Part shown: one piece after another, positions 41,164 through 49,641 of the stretch
Layout: each line of letters opens with the position of its first letter
Position numbering within the stretch: the first letter of the stretch is position 1
NCBI GenBank assembly: GCA_964236695.1
Contig: CAXSFU010000001.1
Location: forward strand, 62,001 to 126,000
Origin: CAXSEF01 sp964236695
GTDB taxonomy: Bacteria > Pseudomonadota > Alphaproteobacteria > Acetobacterales > Acetobacteraceae
DNA length: 64,000 bases
Reading direction: 5' to 3'
Made by a program: the position numbers and the translations under genes
The notes under the pieces: generated by a model
The model's database searches: none
Seen by the model: the letters and a program-made list of their open reading frames with translations, nothing else
Told to the model about the DNA's origin: nothing

Positions 41164-41201
41164 CCGGCCGATCCGGAGCTGGCCGCGCAGCGTCGGTCGC
41201 C

Positions 41202-42311
41202 TCAAGCGGCGGCGTCCAGCACCGTGCGCACGTGCTCGCCGAGTGCGAGGGACGCGGTCAGCCCCGGGCTCTCGATGCCGAACAGGTTGACCAGGCCGGG
41301 GACGCCGTGCTCGGCCGGGCCGTCGATGGCGAAGTCCTGGGCGGCGGCGCCCTTCGGCACCGTCTTGGGGCGGATGCCGGCGTAGGCGGGGGACAGCGCG
41401 CCGTCGCGCAGGCCGGGCCAGTAGCGGCGCACGGCGTCGTAGAACACGTCGGCGCGGCGGGGGTCGACGGTGTAGTCGATGCCGTCGATCCACTCGACGT
41501 CCGGGCCGAAGCGCGCCTGGCCGCCGAGGTCGATGGTCAGGTGCACGCCGAGGCCGCCCGGGACGGGAACCGGGTAGATCAGCCGGTCGAACGGGGCGCG
41601 GCCGGCGAGGGTGAAGTAGTTGCCCTTGGCGTAGTACTCGCCGGGGACCGACTCGCCGGGGAGGCCGGAGATGCGGCGCGCCAGGGTGGGGGCGTGCAGG
41701 CCGGCGGCGTTGACCACGGTGCGCGCCAGCAGGTGCAGGGGCTCCGGCCCACCGACGTGGAGCGCGATGCCGTCGGGCGTGACCTCGGCGGAGTCGAGGC
41801 GCGCGCGCAGGGCGACCATGCCGCCCGCGTCCTCCAGTTCGCCCTGGAGGGACAGCATGTAGGCGTGGCTGTCGATGATGCCGGTCGAGCCGGACATCAG
41901 GGCGGCGACGCACGACAGGTTGGGCTCCAGGGCGAGGGCTTCGCCAGCGTCGAGCTGGCGCATGGCGGGCACGCCGTTGGCCTCGGCGCGCGCCTGGATC
42001 TGGGCGAGGCGGCCGGCCTCCTCGGCGTCGGTGGCGACGATGAGCTTGCCGCAGCGGCGGTGCGGCACGCCGCGCTCGTCGCAGTAGGCATAGAGCATGG
42101 CGTTGCCGGCGACGCACAGGCGCGCCATCAGGCTGTCCGCGCGGTAGTAGATGCCGGCGTGGATCACCTCGCTGTTGCGCGACGAGGTGTGGGTGCCGAT
42201 CGCGTCCTCGGCTTCCAGCACCAGCACCTCCCGGCCGGAGCGGGCCAGGCTGCGCGCCACCGCGAGGCCGACCACCCCGGCGCCGACCACCACGCATTCG
42301 ACGCTGTCCAT
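41202..42311 (-). CDS. FAD-dependent oxidoreductase, L-2-hydroxyglutarate oxidase-like
   Basis: A 369-residue flavoprotein of the DAO family. The ADP-binding motif VVVGAGVVGLAVARSLA begins at residue 8; SSRNSEVIHAGIYY, GGTG-like GMVALRARL and VNAAGLHAPTLA are diagnostic for LhgO-type enzymes. GIRPKTVPKG and a final NLFGIESPGLTAS complete the fold. It most likely oxidises L-2-hydroxyglutarate or a related hydroxy acid and passes electrons to quinone. AGGA lies about 6 nt before the ATG at 42311. Probably in operon with the esterase. Confidence 0.87.
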   Translation of the reverse strand: MDSVECVVVGAGVVGLAVARSLARSGREVLVLEAEDAIGTHTSSRNSEVIHAGIYYRADSLMARLCVAGNAMLYAYCDERGVPHRRCGKLIVATDAEEAGRLAQIQARAEANGVPAMRQLDAGEALALEPNLSCVAALMSGSTGIIDSHAYMLSLQGELEDAGGMVALRARLDSAEVTPDGIALHVGGPEPLHLLARTVVNAAGLHAPTLARRISGLPGESVPGEYYAKGNYFTLAGRAPFDRLIYPVPVPGGLGVHLTIDLGGQARFGPDVEWIDGIDYTVDPRRADVFYDAVRRYWPGLRDGALSPAYAGIRPKTVPKGAAAQDFAIDGPAEHGVPGLVNLFGIESPGLTASLALGEHVRTVLDAAA

Positions 42312-42332
42312 CAGGTCCTGTCCCGTTGCTTC

Positions 42333-42422
42333 TGGCGGATGGGGTGGGATTCGAACCCACGGTGCGCTTGCACGCACGGCGGTTTTCAAGACCGCTGCCT
42401 TAAACCGCTCGGCCACCCATCC
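42333..42422 (-). tRNA. tRNA-Ser (anticodon TGA)
   Basis: Reading the minus strand: acceptor GGATGGG pairs with CCCATCC; D stem GCCGAGCGGTTTAAGGC; anticodon stem GCGGT/ACCGC with loop CTTGAAA and anticodon TGA; a long variable arm; T stem GTGGG/CCCAC with TTCGAAT. CCA follows the discriminator base in the genomic sequence. The 90-nt length and long variable arm are those of a type II serine tRNA. Confidence 0.95.
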
Positions 42423-42594
42423 CTGTGCGCCGGACGCTACCGCCCGGCCAGGGCACGGGCAAGTTCGCCAGGCTCCGCGCACGGGTGACGCGCCCGCGGA
42501 CCGGGGCGCCAGGCCGGGCGCGTGGCGGGGGTTCCTTGCCGCGCGCGTCGATTGTAGGACACAAACTGTTAAGATCAGGTTTGGTGGAACGGTG

Positions 42595-43698
42595 ATGACG
42601 CGACACAGCAGGCTGGCCCGCCATCCTCGTCCCGGGGTCCATCCGGGGGCGGCATCGCAGCGCGCGGCTGCGCGGGGCCGCGGGGCGCGGGGCGCGGCCC
42701 CGGCGCTGCTGGCGGCGGCGGCGCTGCTCCCGGCCGCCCCGGCGCTGGCCGCGCCGGCGCAGGACCCGAACAGCATCTGGACGCTGCAGGTCGAGAACGA
42801 CGCCGTCTCCACCCAGCACGGCACCTCGGACCAGTACTACACCAGCGGCATCCGCGGCGGCTGGGTCTCGCCCACCGACGTGCTGCCGGCGCCGCTCGCG
42901 ATCCTCGGCCAGCGGGTGTGGGGCGACGGCGTGCAGCGCATCAGCATCACGATCAACCAGTCGATCTTCACGCCGCGCCAGACCCAGCTGTTCGTGCCCA
43001 GCCCGCACGACCATCCCTACGAGGGCCAGCTCCTGGCCAACTTCGGGATCATCCACGACACCGACCACCGGCGCGACTTCGCCTCGATCAGCCTCGGCGT
43101 GATCGGGCCCTCGGCGGCGGGCGAGAACGTGCAGAACGGCTTCCACGACCTGATCGGCGATACGCCCAACCGCGGCTGGGGGTCCCAGGTGCCCGACCAG
43201 GCGGCGTTCAACGTCCTGGTGCAGCGGACGTATCGCGTGCCGGTGGCGGGCTTCGTCGCGCCGTATGCGGGCGGCATCGGCATCGACGTGCTGCCCTCGG
43301 CCAAGCTCGCCGGGGGCGACGTGCGCACCTATGCCCAGGTCGGCGGCATCGTGCGCATCGGCCAGGGGCTGGACAGCGACTTCGGGCCGTCCACGTCGCA
43401 GTATGGGCAGAATGGCACCGACGCCTACACCGCGACGCGGCCGTTCGCGTGGTACGCGTTCGGCGGCGTCGACGGGCAGGCGGTCGCGCACGACGCCTCG
43501 CTGCAGGGTGACCTGTTCCGGCAGTACAGCCCGCACGTCTCGAAGAAGTGGGACGTGGGCGAGTTCTCGGCCGGCGTGGCGGCGATGTTCTACGGGGTGC
43601 GCGTGACCTACACCCAGACCTTCCAGACCGTGCAGTTCAACGGGCAGAAGGGCGGGCTGTTCAACTTCGGCTCGCTGGCGGTGTCGACGAAGTTCTGA
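42595..43698 (+). CDS. LpxR-like lipid A 3'-O-deacylase / DUF2219 outer-membrane protein
   Basis: A 367-residue protein that fits the lipid A deacylase LpxR family (DUF2219). It has a long Arg/Ala leader ending in a hydrophobic signal (LLAAAALLPAAPALAAPA). The mature part starts WTLQVENDAVSTQHGTSDQYYTSGIRGGW, which carries the Asn-Asp and Ser residues needed for catalysis in LpxR. FGIIHDTDHRRDFASISLG and the later beta strands with alternating hydrophobics match a 12-stranded outer-membrane barrel. It would remove the 3' acyloxyacyl group of lipid A. GGTGGAAC lies near the ATG at 42595; a GTG one codon earlier is possible. Confidence 0.85.
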   Translation: MTRHSRLARHPRPGVHPGAASQRAAARGRGARGAAPALLAAAALLPAAPALAAPAQDPNSIWTLQVENDAVSTQHGTSDQYYTSGIRGGWVSPTDVLPAPLAILGQRVWGDGVQRISITINQSIFTPRQTQLFVPSPHDHPYEGQLLANFGIIHDTDHRRDFASISLGVIGPSAAGENVQNGFHDLIGDTPNRGWGSQVPDQAAFNVLVQRTYRVPVAGFVAPYAGGIGIDVLPSAKLAGGDVRTYAQVGGIVRIGQGLDSDFGPSTSQYGQNGTDAYTATRPFAWYAFGGVDGQAVAHDASLQGDLFRQYSPHVSKKWDVGEFSAGVAAMFYGVRVTYTQTFQTVQFNGQKGGLFNFGSLAVSTKF

Positions 43699-43699
43699 G

Positions 43700-43856
43700 G
43701 CAAGGAAGGCCAGGGGCTCTGCCCCTGGACCCCGCCAAAGGCCGAGCCTTTGGAAACCACTACGGGGTCCGGAGTCTCCTGCGCCGTAGGCCTGAGCAAT
43801 GCCGGTCCAGGGGCGCTGTTCTTGGCGGGTCCAGGGCAGAGCCCTGGCCTTGCTTC
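43700..43856. repeat. GC-rich four-hairpin repeat, copy 12 (long spacer)
   Basis: Starts two bases after the LpxR-like stop. It has the CCAGGGGCTCTGCCCCTGG and CCAAAGGCCGAGCCTTTGG hairpins, a spacer enlarged by about 30 bp, and GTCCAGGGGCGCTGTTCTTGGC, in which the stem is mismatched. Ends at GAGCCCTGGCCTTGC. Confidence 0.85.
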
Positions 43857-43902
43857 GCGCCACGGTTGCGGCCCGTCGCGCCGCTGTGGCACATGCAGGC
43901 GC

Positions 43903-44865
43903 ATGCTCTCACGCCGCAACCTGATCGCGTCCTCCGTGCTCCTGCCGCTCCCGGCGCTGGCGCAGGAGGGGTCGTATGCCGGCTTCCTCGACGGGGTCCG
44001 CGCCGAGGCGCGCCGCGACGGCATCTCCGACGCCACGCTGCGCGCGGCGCCGTTCGGGTCCGGGCCGAACGCCCGGGTGCTGGAGCTGGACCGCCACCAG
44101 CCGGAGTTCACGCTCACCTGGGCGCAGTATCGCGCCAGGGTGCTGCCGCCGTCGCGTCTGGAGGCGGCGCGGGCGGCGTTCGCGCGCAACCGCGGCGTGC
44201 TGACCGAGGTTTGGCAGAAGTACGGGGTCGACCCGAGGGTGATCGTCGGCATCTGGGGGCTGGAGTCGGGCTTCGGGGCCAAGACCGGGACCTTCAACGT
44301 GGTCGAGGCGCTGGCGACCCTGGCGTTCGACGGGCGGCGGGCGGCGTTCTTCCGCTCCGAGCTGATGAACGCGCTGCGCATCCTCGAGCACGGCGACGTG
44401 GCGCCGCTGGGGATGACCGGGTCGTATGCCGGGGCGATGGGGCAGCCGCAGTTCATGCCCTCCTCGTATCTGCGCTACGCGGTGGACTTCACCGGCGACG
44501 GCCAGCGCAACATCTGGACGAGCCTGCCGGACGTGTTCGCCTCGGTGGGCAACTACCTGGGCCGGTCCGGCTGGAAGGCGGGCGAGATCTGGGGGCAGCC
44601 GGTACGGGTGCCGGCGGGAATGGCAGCGCCGGGCGGGCGCGACGACGTGCGGCCGATCGGGCAGTGGGAGCGCGACGGGGTGCGTCGCGAGGACGGCGCG
44701 CCGTTTCGCCCGGACAGCCACGGCGTGCAGGCGGCGCTGCTGCTGCCGGACGGGCCGGGGGGCGACGCGTTCCTGGTGTACTCCAACTTCAAGGCGATCC
44801 GCCGCTACAACCCGTCCGACTTCTATGCCCTGGGCGTGGGGCTGCTGGGCGACGCCGCGGCGTGA
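43903..44865 (+). CDS. Lytic murein transglycosylase, MltB family
   Basis: A 320-residue peptidoglycan lytic transglycosylase, family 3 (MltB type), cleaving the MurNAc-GlcNAc bond with anhydro-MurNAc formation in the periplasm. It begins with a twin-arginine-like leader (SRRNLIASSVLLPLPALAQ). The catalytic glutamate is in GIWGLESGFGA near residue 121, followed by the typical YAGAMGQPQFMPSSYLRYAVDFTGDG. The length matches proteobacterial MltB. Encoded after a repeat and just before rlpA-like and dacC genes, a cell-wall group. Confidence 0.9.
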   Translation: MLSRRNLIASSVLLPLPALAQEGSYAGFLDGVRAEARRDGISDATLRAAPFGSGPNARVLELDRHQPEFTLTWAQYRARVLPPSRLEAARAAFARNRGVLTEVWQKYGVDPRVIVGIWGLESGFGAKTGTFNVVEALATLAFDGRRAAFFRSELMNALRILEHGDVAPLGMTGSYAGAMGQPQFMPSSYLRYAVDFTGDGQRNIWTSLPDVFASVGNYLGRSGWKAGEIWGQPVRVPAGMAAPGGRDDVRPIGQWERDGVRREDGAPFRPDSHGVQAALLLPDGPGGDAFLVYSNFKAIRRYNPSDFYALGVGLLGDAAA

Positions 44866-44941
44866 GCGACGGCTGCGGGCGGGGCGGGGGCGCTGCGGGC
44901 GGCCGCGTGCGCCGATGACCACGGCGGGACGGCCTGCGCTG

Positions 44942-45859
44942 ATGTCGCGCCGGCGGCGAGGCGGTGGCGTGGCGCTGGCCGCGTTCGTGGTGCTGTCGGG
45001 CTGCCACCGGCGGGCGCCCGTGGCACCGCCGCCGCTGCCGGCGCACTACACGCTGGGCGCGCCGTGGCGGGGCGAGCGGGGCGTGTGGTTCTACCCGGCG
45101 GAGTCGTTCTCGGCGGAGTTCACCGGGCTGGCGTCCGTGGAGGGCGCGCACGGGCCGACCACCGCGGACGGCGAGCGCTACGACCCGCAGGTCGCGGCCG
45201 CGGCGAGCCAGACGCTGCAGCTCCCGGCGGTGGCGCGGGTGACCAACCTCGAGAACGGCCGGCAGATCCTGCTGCGGATCGACGACCGCGGCCCGGCCGA
45301 TCCGGGGCGCGTGCTCTCGCTCACGCCGGGGGCCGCCGCGCTGCTTGGCATCGGTGGGAGCGCAGGTCCACGCGGCGGGGGCGGGGCGACACGGGTCAGG
45401 GTGGCGCTCGACGAGTCGCTCAGCCGCCGCCTGGCCGGGCAACTGCAGGGCGGCCCCCGGCTGGACATCGCCACCGCGCCGCGCGAGTCGGTGCAGGCCG
45501 AGGCGCTCGCGCCGCCGGGGGCTGCGCAGGTCCATGGGCGGGCGACCACGATCGGCGACGCGCCGGCCGCGCCCGACGAGGCGGCGGTGCCGGACCGTCT
45601 GGCGGAGGAGGTGCGCGATGTCGGCGCCGACCCAGGCCGGCTGTGGCTGCGCACCGACAGCTTCGGCCGCGCCGACTATGCCCGGCGCCTGGCGGCCAAG
45701 TTGTCCGGCTTGCCCACGGAGGTCGTGCGCACCCGGGAAGGCCGCAGCGACAGCTTCGCCGTGCGGGCCGGGCCGTTCGCCGATGTCGCCGAGGCGGACG
45801 CCGCCCTGGACCAGGCCCTGCGCGCCGGGGTAGCGGATGCGCGCATTGTCGTGCAGTAG
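44942..45859 (+). CDS. rlpA: RlpA-like lipoprotein with SPOR domain
   Basis: A 305-residue lipoprotein. RRRRGGG and a hydrophobic run end at VLSGC, a lipobox. The double-psi beta-barrel region typical of RlpA follows (FTGLASVEGAHGPTTADGERYDP and LPAVARVTNLENGRQILLRIDDRGP, near residues 60-130). A C-terminal SPOR domain (residues ~230-305, LWLRTDSFGRADYARRLAAKL) binds denuded glycan strands. RlpA is a septal lytic transglycosylase in some bacteria. An in-frame ATG at 44915 is an alternative start; 44942 is chosen because GGGACGG lies 9-10 nt upstream. The gene follows mltB at about 75 bp. Confidence 0.87.
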   Translation: MSRRRRGGGVALAAFVVLSGCHRRAPVAPPPLPAHYTLGAPWRGERGVWFYPAESFSAEFTGLASVEGAHGPTTADGERYDPQVAAAASQTLQLPAVARVTNLENGRQILLRIDDRGPADPGRVLSLTPGAAALLGIGGSAGPRGGGGATRVRVALDESLSRRLAGQLQGGPRLDIATAPRESVQAEALAPPGAAQVHGRATTIGDAPAAPDEAAVPDRLAEEVRDVGADPGRLWLRTDSFGRADYARRLAAKLSGLPTEVVRTREGRSDSFAVRAGPFADVAEADAALDQALRAGVADARIVVQ

Positions 45860-45979
45860 GCTCGGCGGGCGGCCGGGAACCGATGCCGGGCGATGCCTGC
45901 AGCCTGCGGCGCCGCGCCTGACGGACACGGCGGCTGTGCCGCGCGGATGGACGGCGGAACAGCTTGGGGGACGCACCTG

Positions 45980-47227
45980 ATGACGCCAGACACGGATTCT
46001 CGGATCCCAGCACCGAACCGCCGCCGCCTGCTGCTGTCCGGCGCGGCGCTGGCCGGGCTGGCGGCGTCGGGCACCGCCGGTGCGGCGCCGCGCCACCCGC
46101 GCGCGACGGCGCAGGCCGCCGCGGAGCCGACCGCCGCCCCGTCGGCCAACGCGGCCGCGACGCCGCTCGGCCCGATGGACACGCTGGCGCAGTGGGCGTT
46201 CATCACCGACTTCAACACCGGCGCGGTGCTGCTCGACAAACAGGCCGACCTGCAGGTGCCGCCCTCGTCGATGACCAAGCTGATGACCGCCTACATCATC
46301 TACGGCAAGCTGAAGAGCGGCCAGCTCAAGCTCGACCAGTCCCTGCCGGTCAGCGAGAAGGCCTGGAAGATGCAGGGTTCCAAGATGTTCGTGCCCCTTG
46401 GCGGGCAGGTGAACGTCGAGGATCTGATCCGCGGCATGATCATCCAGTCCGGCAACGACGCCTGCATCGTGCTGGCCGAGGGCGTCGCTGGCTCGGAGGA
46501 CCAGTTCGTCGAGCTGATGAACGCCAGGGCCAAGGAGCTCGGCCTTTCCAACTCGCATTTCGAGAACTGCACGGGCTGGCCGGCGCAGAACCACTACATG
46601 TCGGTGCGCGACATCGCCACTCTGGCGCAGTCGCTGATCCAGACCTTCCCCGAGTACTACCATTACGATGCAGAGAAGGACTACAAGTACAACGGAATCG
46701 AGCAGTATAACCGCAACCCGCTGGTGCAGCGCGGCATGGCGGACGGGCTCAAGACCGGGCACACGGAGGCGGGCGGCTTCGGCGTGGTGGCATCCTCGCT
46801 GCGCAACGGGCGCAGGGTCATCATGGTGCTCAACGGGATGCCGACCGCCAAGGCGCGCGTCGAGGAAAGCGAGCGGTTGATCGAGTGGGCGTACAACAGC
46901 TTCGAGAACGTCAGCCTGTTCGGCGCCGGCGACACGGTGGAGAACGCGCCGGTGTGGCTGGGCGCGCGGCCCAGCGTGCCGCTGGTGGGCGGCAAGGACC
47001 TGGTGGTGACGATGCCGCGCTCGTGGCGCCAGCACGCGCAGATCAGCGTGGCGTATGACAGCCCGATCCCGGCGCCGGTGAGCAAGGGCGCCGTGGTGGC
47101 GCATCTGGTGCTGGCCGGGCAGGGGGTACCGTCCATGGAGGTGCCGCTGCTGGCCGGGGCCGACGTGGGGCGCCTGGGGGTTGGCGGGCGGGCGCTCGCG
47201 GTGGTGGGCCACGTCTTCGGCGGCTGA
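45980..47227 (+). CDS. dacC: D-alanyl-D-alanine carboxypeptidase (DacC/PBP5-6 type)
   Basis: A 415-residue penicillin-binding protein removing the terminal D-Ala of peptidoglycan stems. All three active-site motifs are present: SSMTKLM (SxxK), SGN in QSGNDACI and KTG in GLKTGHTEAGG. A Tat-like leader (NRRRLLLSGAALAGLAASGTAGA) and an Ala/Pro-rich linker come first. The C-terminal beta-sandwich domain with VPLVGGKDLVVTMPR follows. GGGGGA lies 8 nt before the ATG at 45980. It overlaps the thymidylate kinase gene by 47 nt. Confidence 0.93.
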   Translation: MTPDTDSRIPAPNRRRLLLSGAALAGLAASGTAGAAPRHPRATAQAAAEPTAAPSANAAATPLGPMDTLAQWAFITDFNTGAVLLDKQADLQVPPSSMTKLMTAYIIYGKLKSGQLKLDQSLPVSEKAWKMQGSKMFVPLGGQVNVEDLIRGMIIQSGNDACIVLAEGVAGSEDQFVELMNARAKELGLSNSHFENCTGWPAQNHYMSVRDIATLAQSLIQTFPEYYHYDAEKDYKYNGIEQYNRNPLVQRGMADGLKTGHTEAGGFGVVASSLRNGRRVIMVLNGMPTAKARVEESERLIEWAYNSFENVSLFGAGDTVENAPVWLGARPSVPLVGGKDLVVTMPRSWRQHAQISVAYDSPIPAPVSKGAVVAHLVLAGQGVPSMEVPLLAGADVGRLGVGGRALAVVGHVFGG

Positions 47228-47900
47228 GGGCGGCGGCCCGGCCGCGCCGCACGGCCGGGGGTGGTTCGTCACCCTGGAAGGCGGCGAGGGGGTCGGCAAG
47301 TCCACCCAGGCGGTGCGGCTGGAGCAGGCGCTGCGGGGGCGGGGGCGGGCAGTGGTGCGCACGCGCGAGCCTGGCGGCTCGCCCGGCGCGGAGGTGCTGC
47401 GCGCGCTGCTGCTGTCCGGGGCGACGGACTGGTCGCCGCTTGCCGAGACGCTGCTGCACTTCGCGGCGCGCGCCGAGCACGTCGCGCGGCTGATCCGCCC
47501 GGCGCTGGACGCAGGCAGCGTGGTGGTGTGCGACCGGTTCTCCGACTCCACGCTGGCGTACCAGGGGTTCGGGCAGGGGGCGGACCCGGGGGCGATCCGC
47601 GCGCTCGTCGGGCTGCTCGGCGTGGTGCCGGACCGGACGGTGATCCTGCACGCCTCGCCGGACACGCAGCGGGCCAGGCTGGCGGCGCGCCATGCGGCGA
47701 AGGCTGGGGTGGGCGGGGCGGGCGAGCCGGACCGCTACGAGCGGCTGGGCGCGGCGTTCCATGCGCGGGTGGCGGCGGGGTTTCGCGCGATCGCGGCGGC
47801 GGAGCCGGGGCGCTGCGTCCTGGTGTCGGCGGAGGGCACGCCGGACGAGGTGGCGGCCAGGATCGCCGCCGTGCTGCGGTTTGGCGACAATGTGCAATGA
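47181..47900 (+). CDS. tmk: Thymidylate kinase
   Basis: A 239-residue dTMP kinase. The P-loop is EGGEGVGKSTQAVRL near residues 33-47, DRFSDSTLAYQG is the DR(Y/F) motif, and TREPGGSPGAEVLR the substrate-side loop. It makes dTDP for DNA synthesis. The only usable start is TTG at 47181, inside dacC, giving a 47-nt overlap. The 25 residues before the P-loop domain are extra and poorly conserved, so the true start could lie at a rarer codon such as CTG. The dacC-tmk-holB order is common in alphaproteobacteria; here a small secreted gene and a repeat sit before holB. Confidence 0.92.
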   Translation: MAGGRSRWWATSSAAEGGGPAAPHGRGWFVTLEGGEGVGKSTQAVRLEQALRGRGRAVVRTREPGGSPGAEVLRALLLSGATDWSPLAETLLHFAARAEHVARLIRPALDAGSVVVCDRFSDSTLAYQGFGQGADPGAIRALVGLLGVVPDRTVILHASPDTQRARLAARHAAKAGVGGAGEPDRYERLGAAFHARVAAGFRAIAAAEPGRCVLVSAEGTPDEVAARIAAVLRFGDNVQ

Positions 47901-47963
47901 TGCTATGGCGCCGAAACCCGGGCGTTTGCGCCTGGCCGAACCGAAACAGCGAGGCTCCGATCC

Positions 47964-48260
47964 ATGCCGAGGATTTCCGTACGCGCCGCCCTGTTGATCG
48001 CCGGCGCCGTCGGCACCGCCCTGCTCGCCGGGCCGTCGCCGGTGGGGGCGCAGGCGTTCCCGCCCGACCACACCGGCGACGCCACGGAGGGCGGGCTGTC
48101 GCGCGCCCAGGCGCTCGGCACGCTGATGGGCAAGGGCTACAGCAACGTCGGCCAGCTCAAGGGCAGCCACGGCGCCTGGACTGGCGAGGCCACCAAGGGC
48201 GGCGCCACCAACTTCGTCACGGTGGAGAAGGACGGCAAGATCACGGCGGTCAAGCAGTAG
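47964..48260 (+). CDS. Small secreted PepSY-like protein
   Basis: A 98-residue protein with a Sec signal peptide (VRAALLIAGAVGTALLAG, cleavage near VGAQA) and a mature domain of about 65 residues. SRAQALGTLMGKGYSNVGQLKGSHGAWTGEATKGG and FVTVEKDGKITAVKQ look like a PepSY/BON-type small fold (helix, then strand pair). Function unknown; probably periplasmic. GAGG lies 8 nt before the ATG at 47964. It interrupts the otherwise conserved tmk-holB spacing. Confidence 0.72.
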   Translation: MPRISVRAALLIAGAVGTALLAGPSPVGAQAFPPDHTGDATEGGLSRAQALGTLMGKGYSNVGQLKGSHGAWTGEATKGGATNFVTVEKDGKITAVKQ

Positions 48261-48294
48261 CCGCACCCGACAGTGTCTTGGCTTGAAGTCCAGA

Positions 48295-48421
48295 AAAGGA
48301 AGGCCAGGGGCTCTGCCCCTGGACCCCGCCAAAGGCAAGCCTTTGGAATCCAATTCTTAAGTAAGGCCGGGTCCAGGGGCGGCTCGCCCCTGGCGGGTCC
48401 AGGGCAGAGCCCTGGCCTTTT
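48295..48421. repeat. GC-rich four-hairpin repeat, copy 13 (consensus-like)
   Basis: The cleanest copy: CCAGGGGCTCTGCCCCTGG, CCAAAGGCAAGCCTTTGG, spacer AATCCAATTCTTAAGTAAGG, CCAGGGGCGGCTCGCCCCTGG and CCAGGGCAGAGCCCTGGCC. Confidence 0.9.
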
Positions 48422-48463
48422 CGGCCTTGCACGCTGCCCTGCCGCGCAGGCGTTGGCCGCGTC

Positions 48464-49474
48464 GTGAGCGCCCCCTCGCCGCGGCAGAACGATCTGCTGC
48501 TCGGCCACGAGGCGGCGGAGGCGGCGGTGCTCGAGGCGTGGCGCTCCGGGCGGATGCACCACGCCTGGCTGATCGCCGGGCCGGAGGGGGTGGGCAAGGC
48601 GACCCTCGCGTTCCGCCTCGCCCGGCGCCTGCTCAAGGGCGGCGCGCCGGACAGCCTGGCGCTGCCAGCGTCGGACCCGGTGTTCCGGCGCGTGGCGTCG
48701 GGCACGCACGCGGACCTGCTCGTCGTCGAGCGCGAGTGGGACGACAAGAAGAAGCGTATGCGCAAGTCGATCGCCATCGACGACGCGCGGCTGATTCCGC
48801 CGTTCCTGCACCTCACGCCGGCCGAGGGCGGCTGGCGCGTGGTGATCGTGGACGGCGCAGAGGACCTCAACCTGAACTCGGCCAACGCCCTGCTCAAGGT
48901 GCTGGAGGAGCCGCCGCCGCGTGCGCTGCTGATGCTGGTGTGCGCAGCGCCCGGGCGGCTGCTGCCGACGCTGCGCTCGCGGTGCCGGCGGCTGGCGCTC
49001 GGGCCGGTGCCGGACGCGGCGGTGGACGCGCTGCTGCGGCGTGACCTGCCGGAGCTGGGTGAGGGGGAGCGCGCCACGCTGGTGCGGCTGTCCGGGGGCT
49101 CGCCCGGGCATGCGATGCGGCTTGCCGACGAGGAGGGGCTGGCGATGGCCGGGCTGGTGGGGGAGCTGCTGGGCGCGCTGCCGTCGTTGCCGCTGACGCG
49201 CGCCTACGCGGCGGCAGACCGCATCGGGCGCAGCGACACCGCCTACGACCTATTCATGGACCTGCTGCGGGGCGCGATCTCCGGCGCGGTGCGTGCGGCG
49301 CTCAGGGGCGAGGCCGACGCCGTGCAGGCCAGGCTCGCGGCGCTGCGGCCGGTGGCGGCGTGGGGCGAGCTGTGGGAGGCGCTGACCCGGCTGCAGGCCG
49401 ACACCGACCGGCTGAACCTGGACAAGCGGCAGGCCGTGGTCGAAGGCGTCGCGCTGCTGGCCGGGGCGAGGTAG
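48464..49474 (+). CDS. holB: DNA polymerase III subunit delta'
   Basis: A 336-residue clamp-loader subunit. AAA+ fold with Walker A-like GPEGVGKATLAFRLA and Walker B-like VVIVDGAEDLNLNSANALLKVLEEPP, plus SRCRRLALGP as the sensor region. The linker RMHHAWLIAGPEGVGKA is typical. It acts with DnaX and HolA to load the beta clamp. The GTG start at 48464 is the first usable codon after the repeat. It precedes metG and tatD, a conserved string. Confidence 0.92.
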   Translation: MSAPSPRQNDLLLGHEAAEAAVLEAWRSGRMHHAWLIAGPEGVGKATLAFRLARRLLKGGAPDSLALPASDPVFRRVASGTHADLLVVEREWDDKKKRMRKSIAIDDARLIPPFLHLTPAEGGWRVVIVDGAEDLNLNSANALLKVLEEPPPRALLMLVCAAPGRLLPTLRSRCRRLALGPVPDAAVDALLRRDLPELGEGERATLVRLSGGSPGHAMRLADEEGLAMAGLVGELLGALPSLPLTRAYAAADRIGRSDTAYDLFMDLLRGAISGAVRAALRGEADAVQARLAALRPVAAWGELWEALTRLQADTDRLNLDKRQAVVEGVALLAGAR

Positions 49475-49480
49475 GCAGCC

Positions 49481-49570
49481 GGGAAGGCCGGGCTCTGCTT
49501 CCTGTGGATGCGGGTCCGGGGGCGCTGCCCCTGGCGGGTCCAGGGCAGCGCCCCGGTCTTGACCTTCCTG
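49481..49570. repeat. GC-rich repeat, copy 14 (truncated)
   Basis: Only the first 15 bases of the left half and the right half (GGGGGCGCTGCCCCTGGCGG, GGGCAGCGCCCCGG) survive. Lies between holB and metG. Confidence 0.75.
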
Positions 49571-49641
49571 CCCTGCGTCTCGACTTCGCTCCCGCGATGC
49601 GACACACCCTGTCGGACCCTTCGCCCCTGCCGGGACCCCGC

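Noticed and set aside
42333..42422. Considered the tRNA-Ser as an integration site of a genomic island
   Set aside because: No integrase, no direct repeat of the tRNA 3' end is visible nearby and the flanking genes are ordinary.
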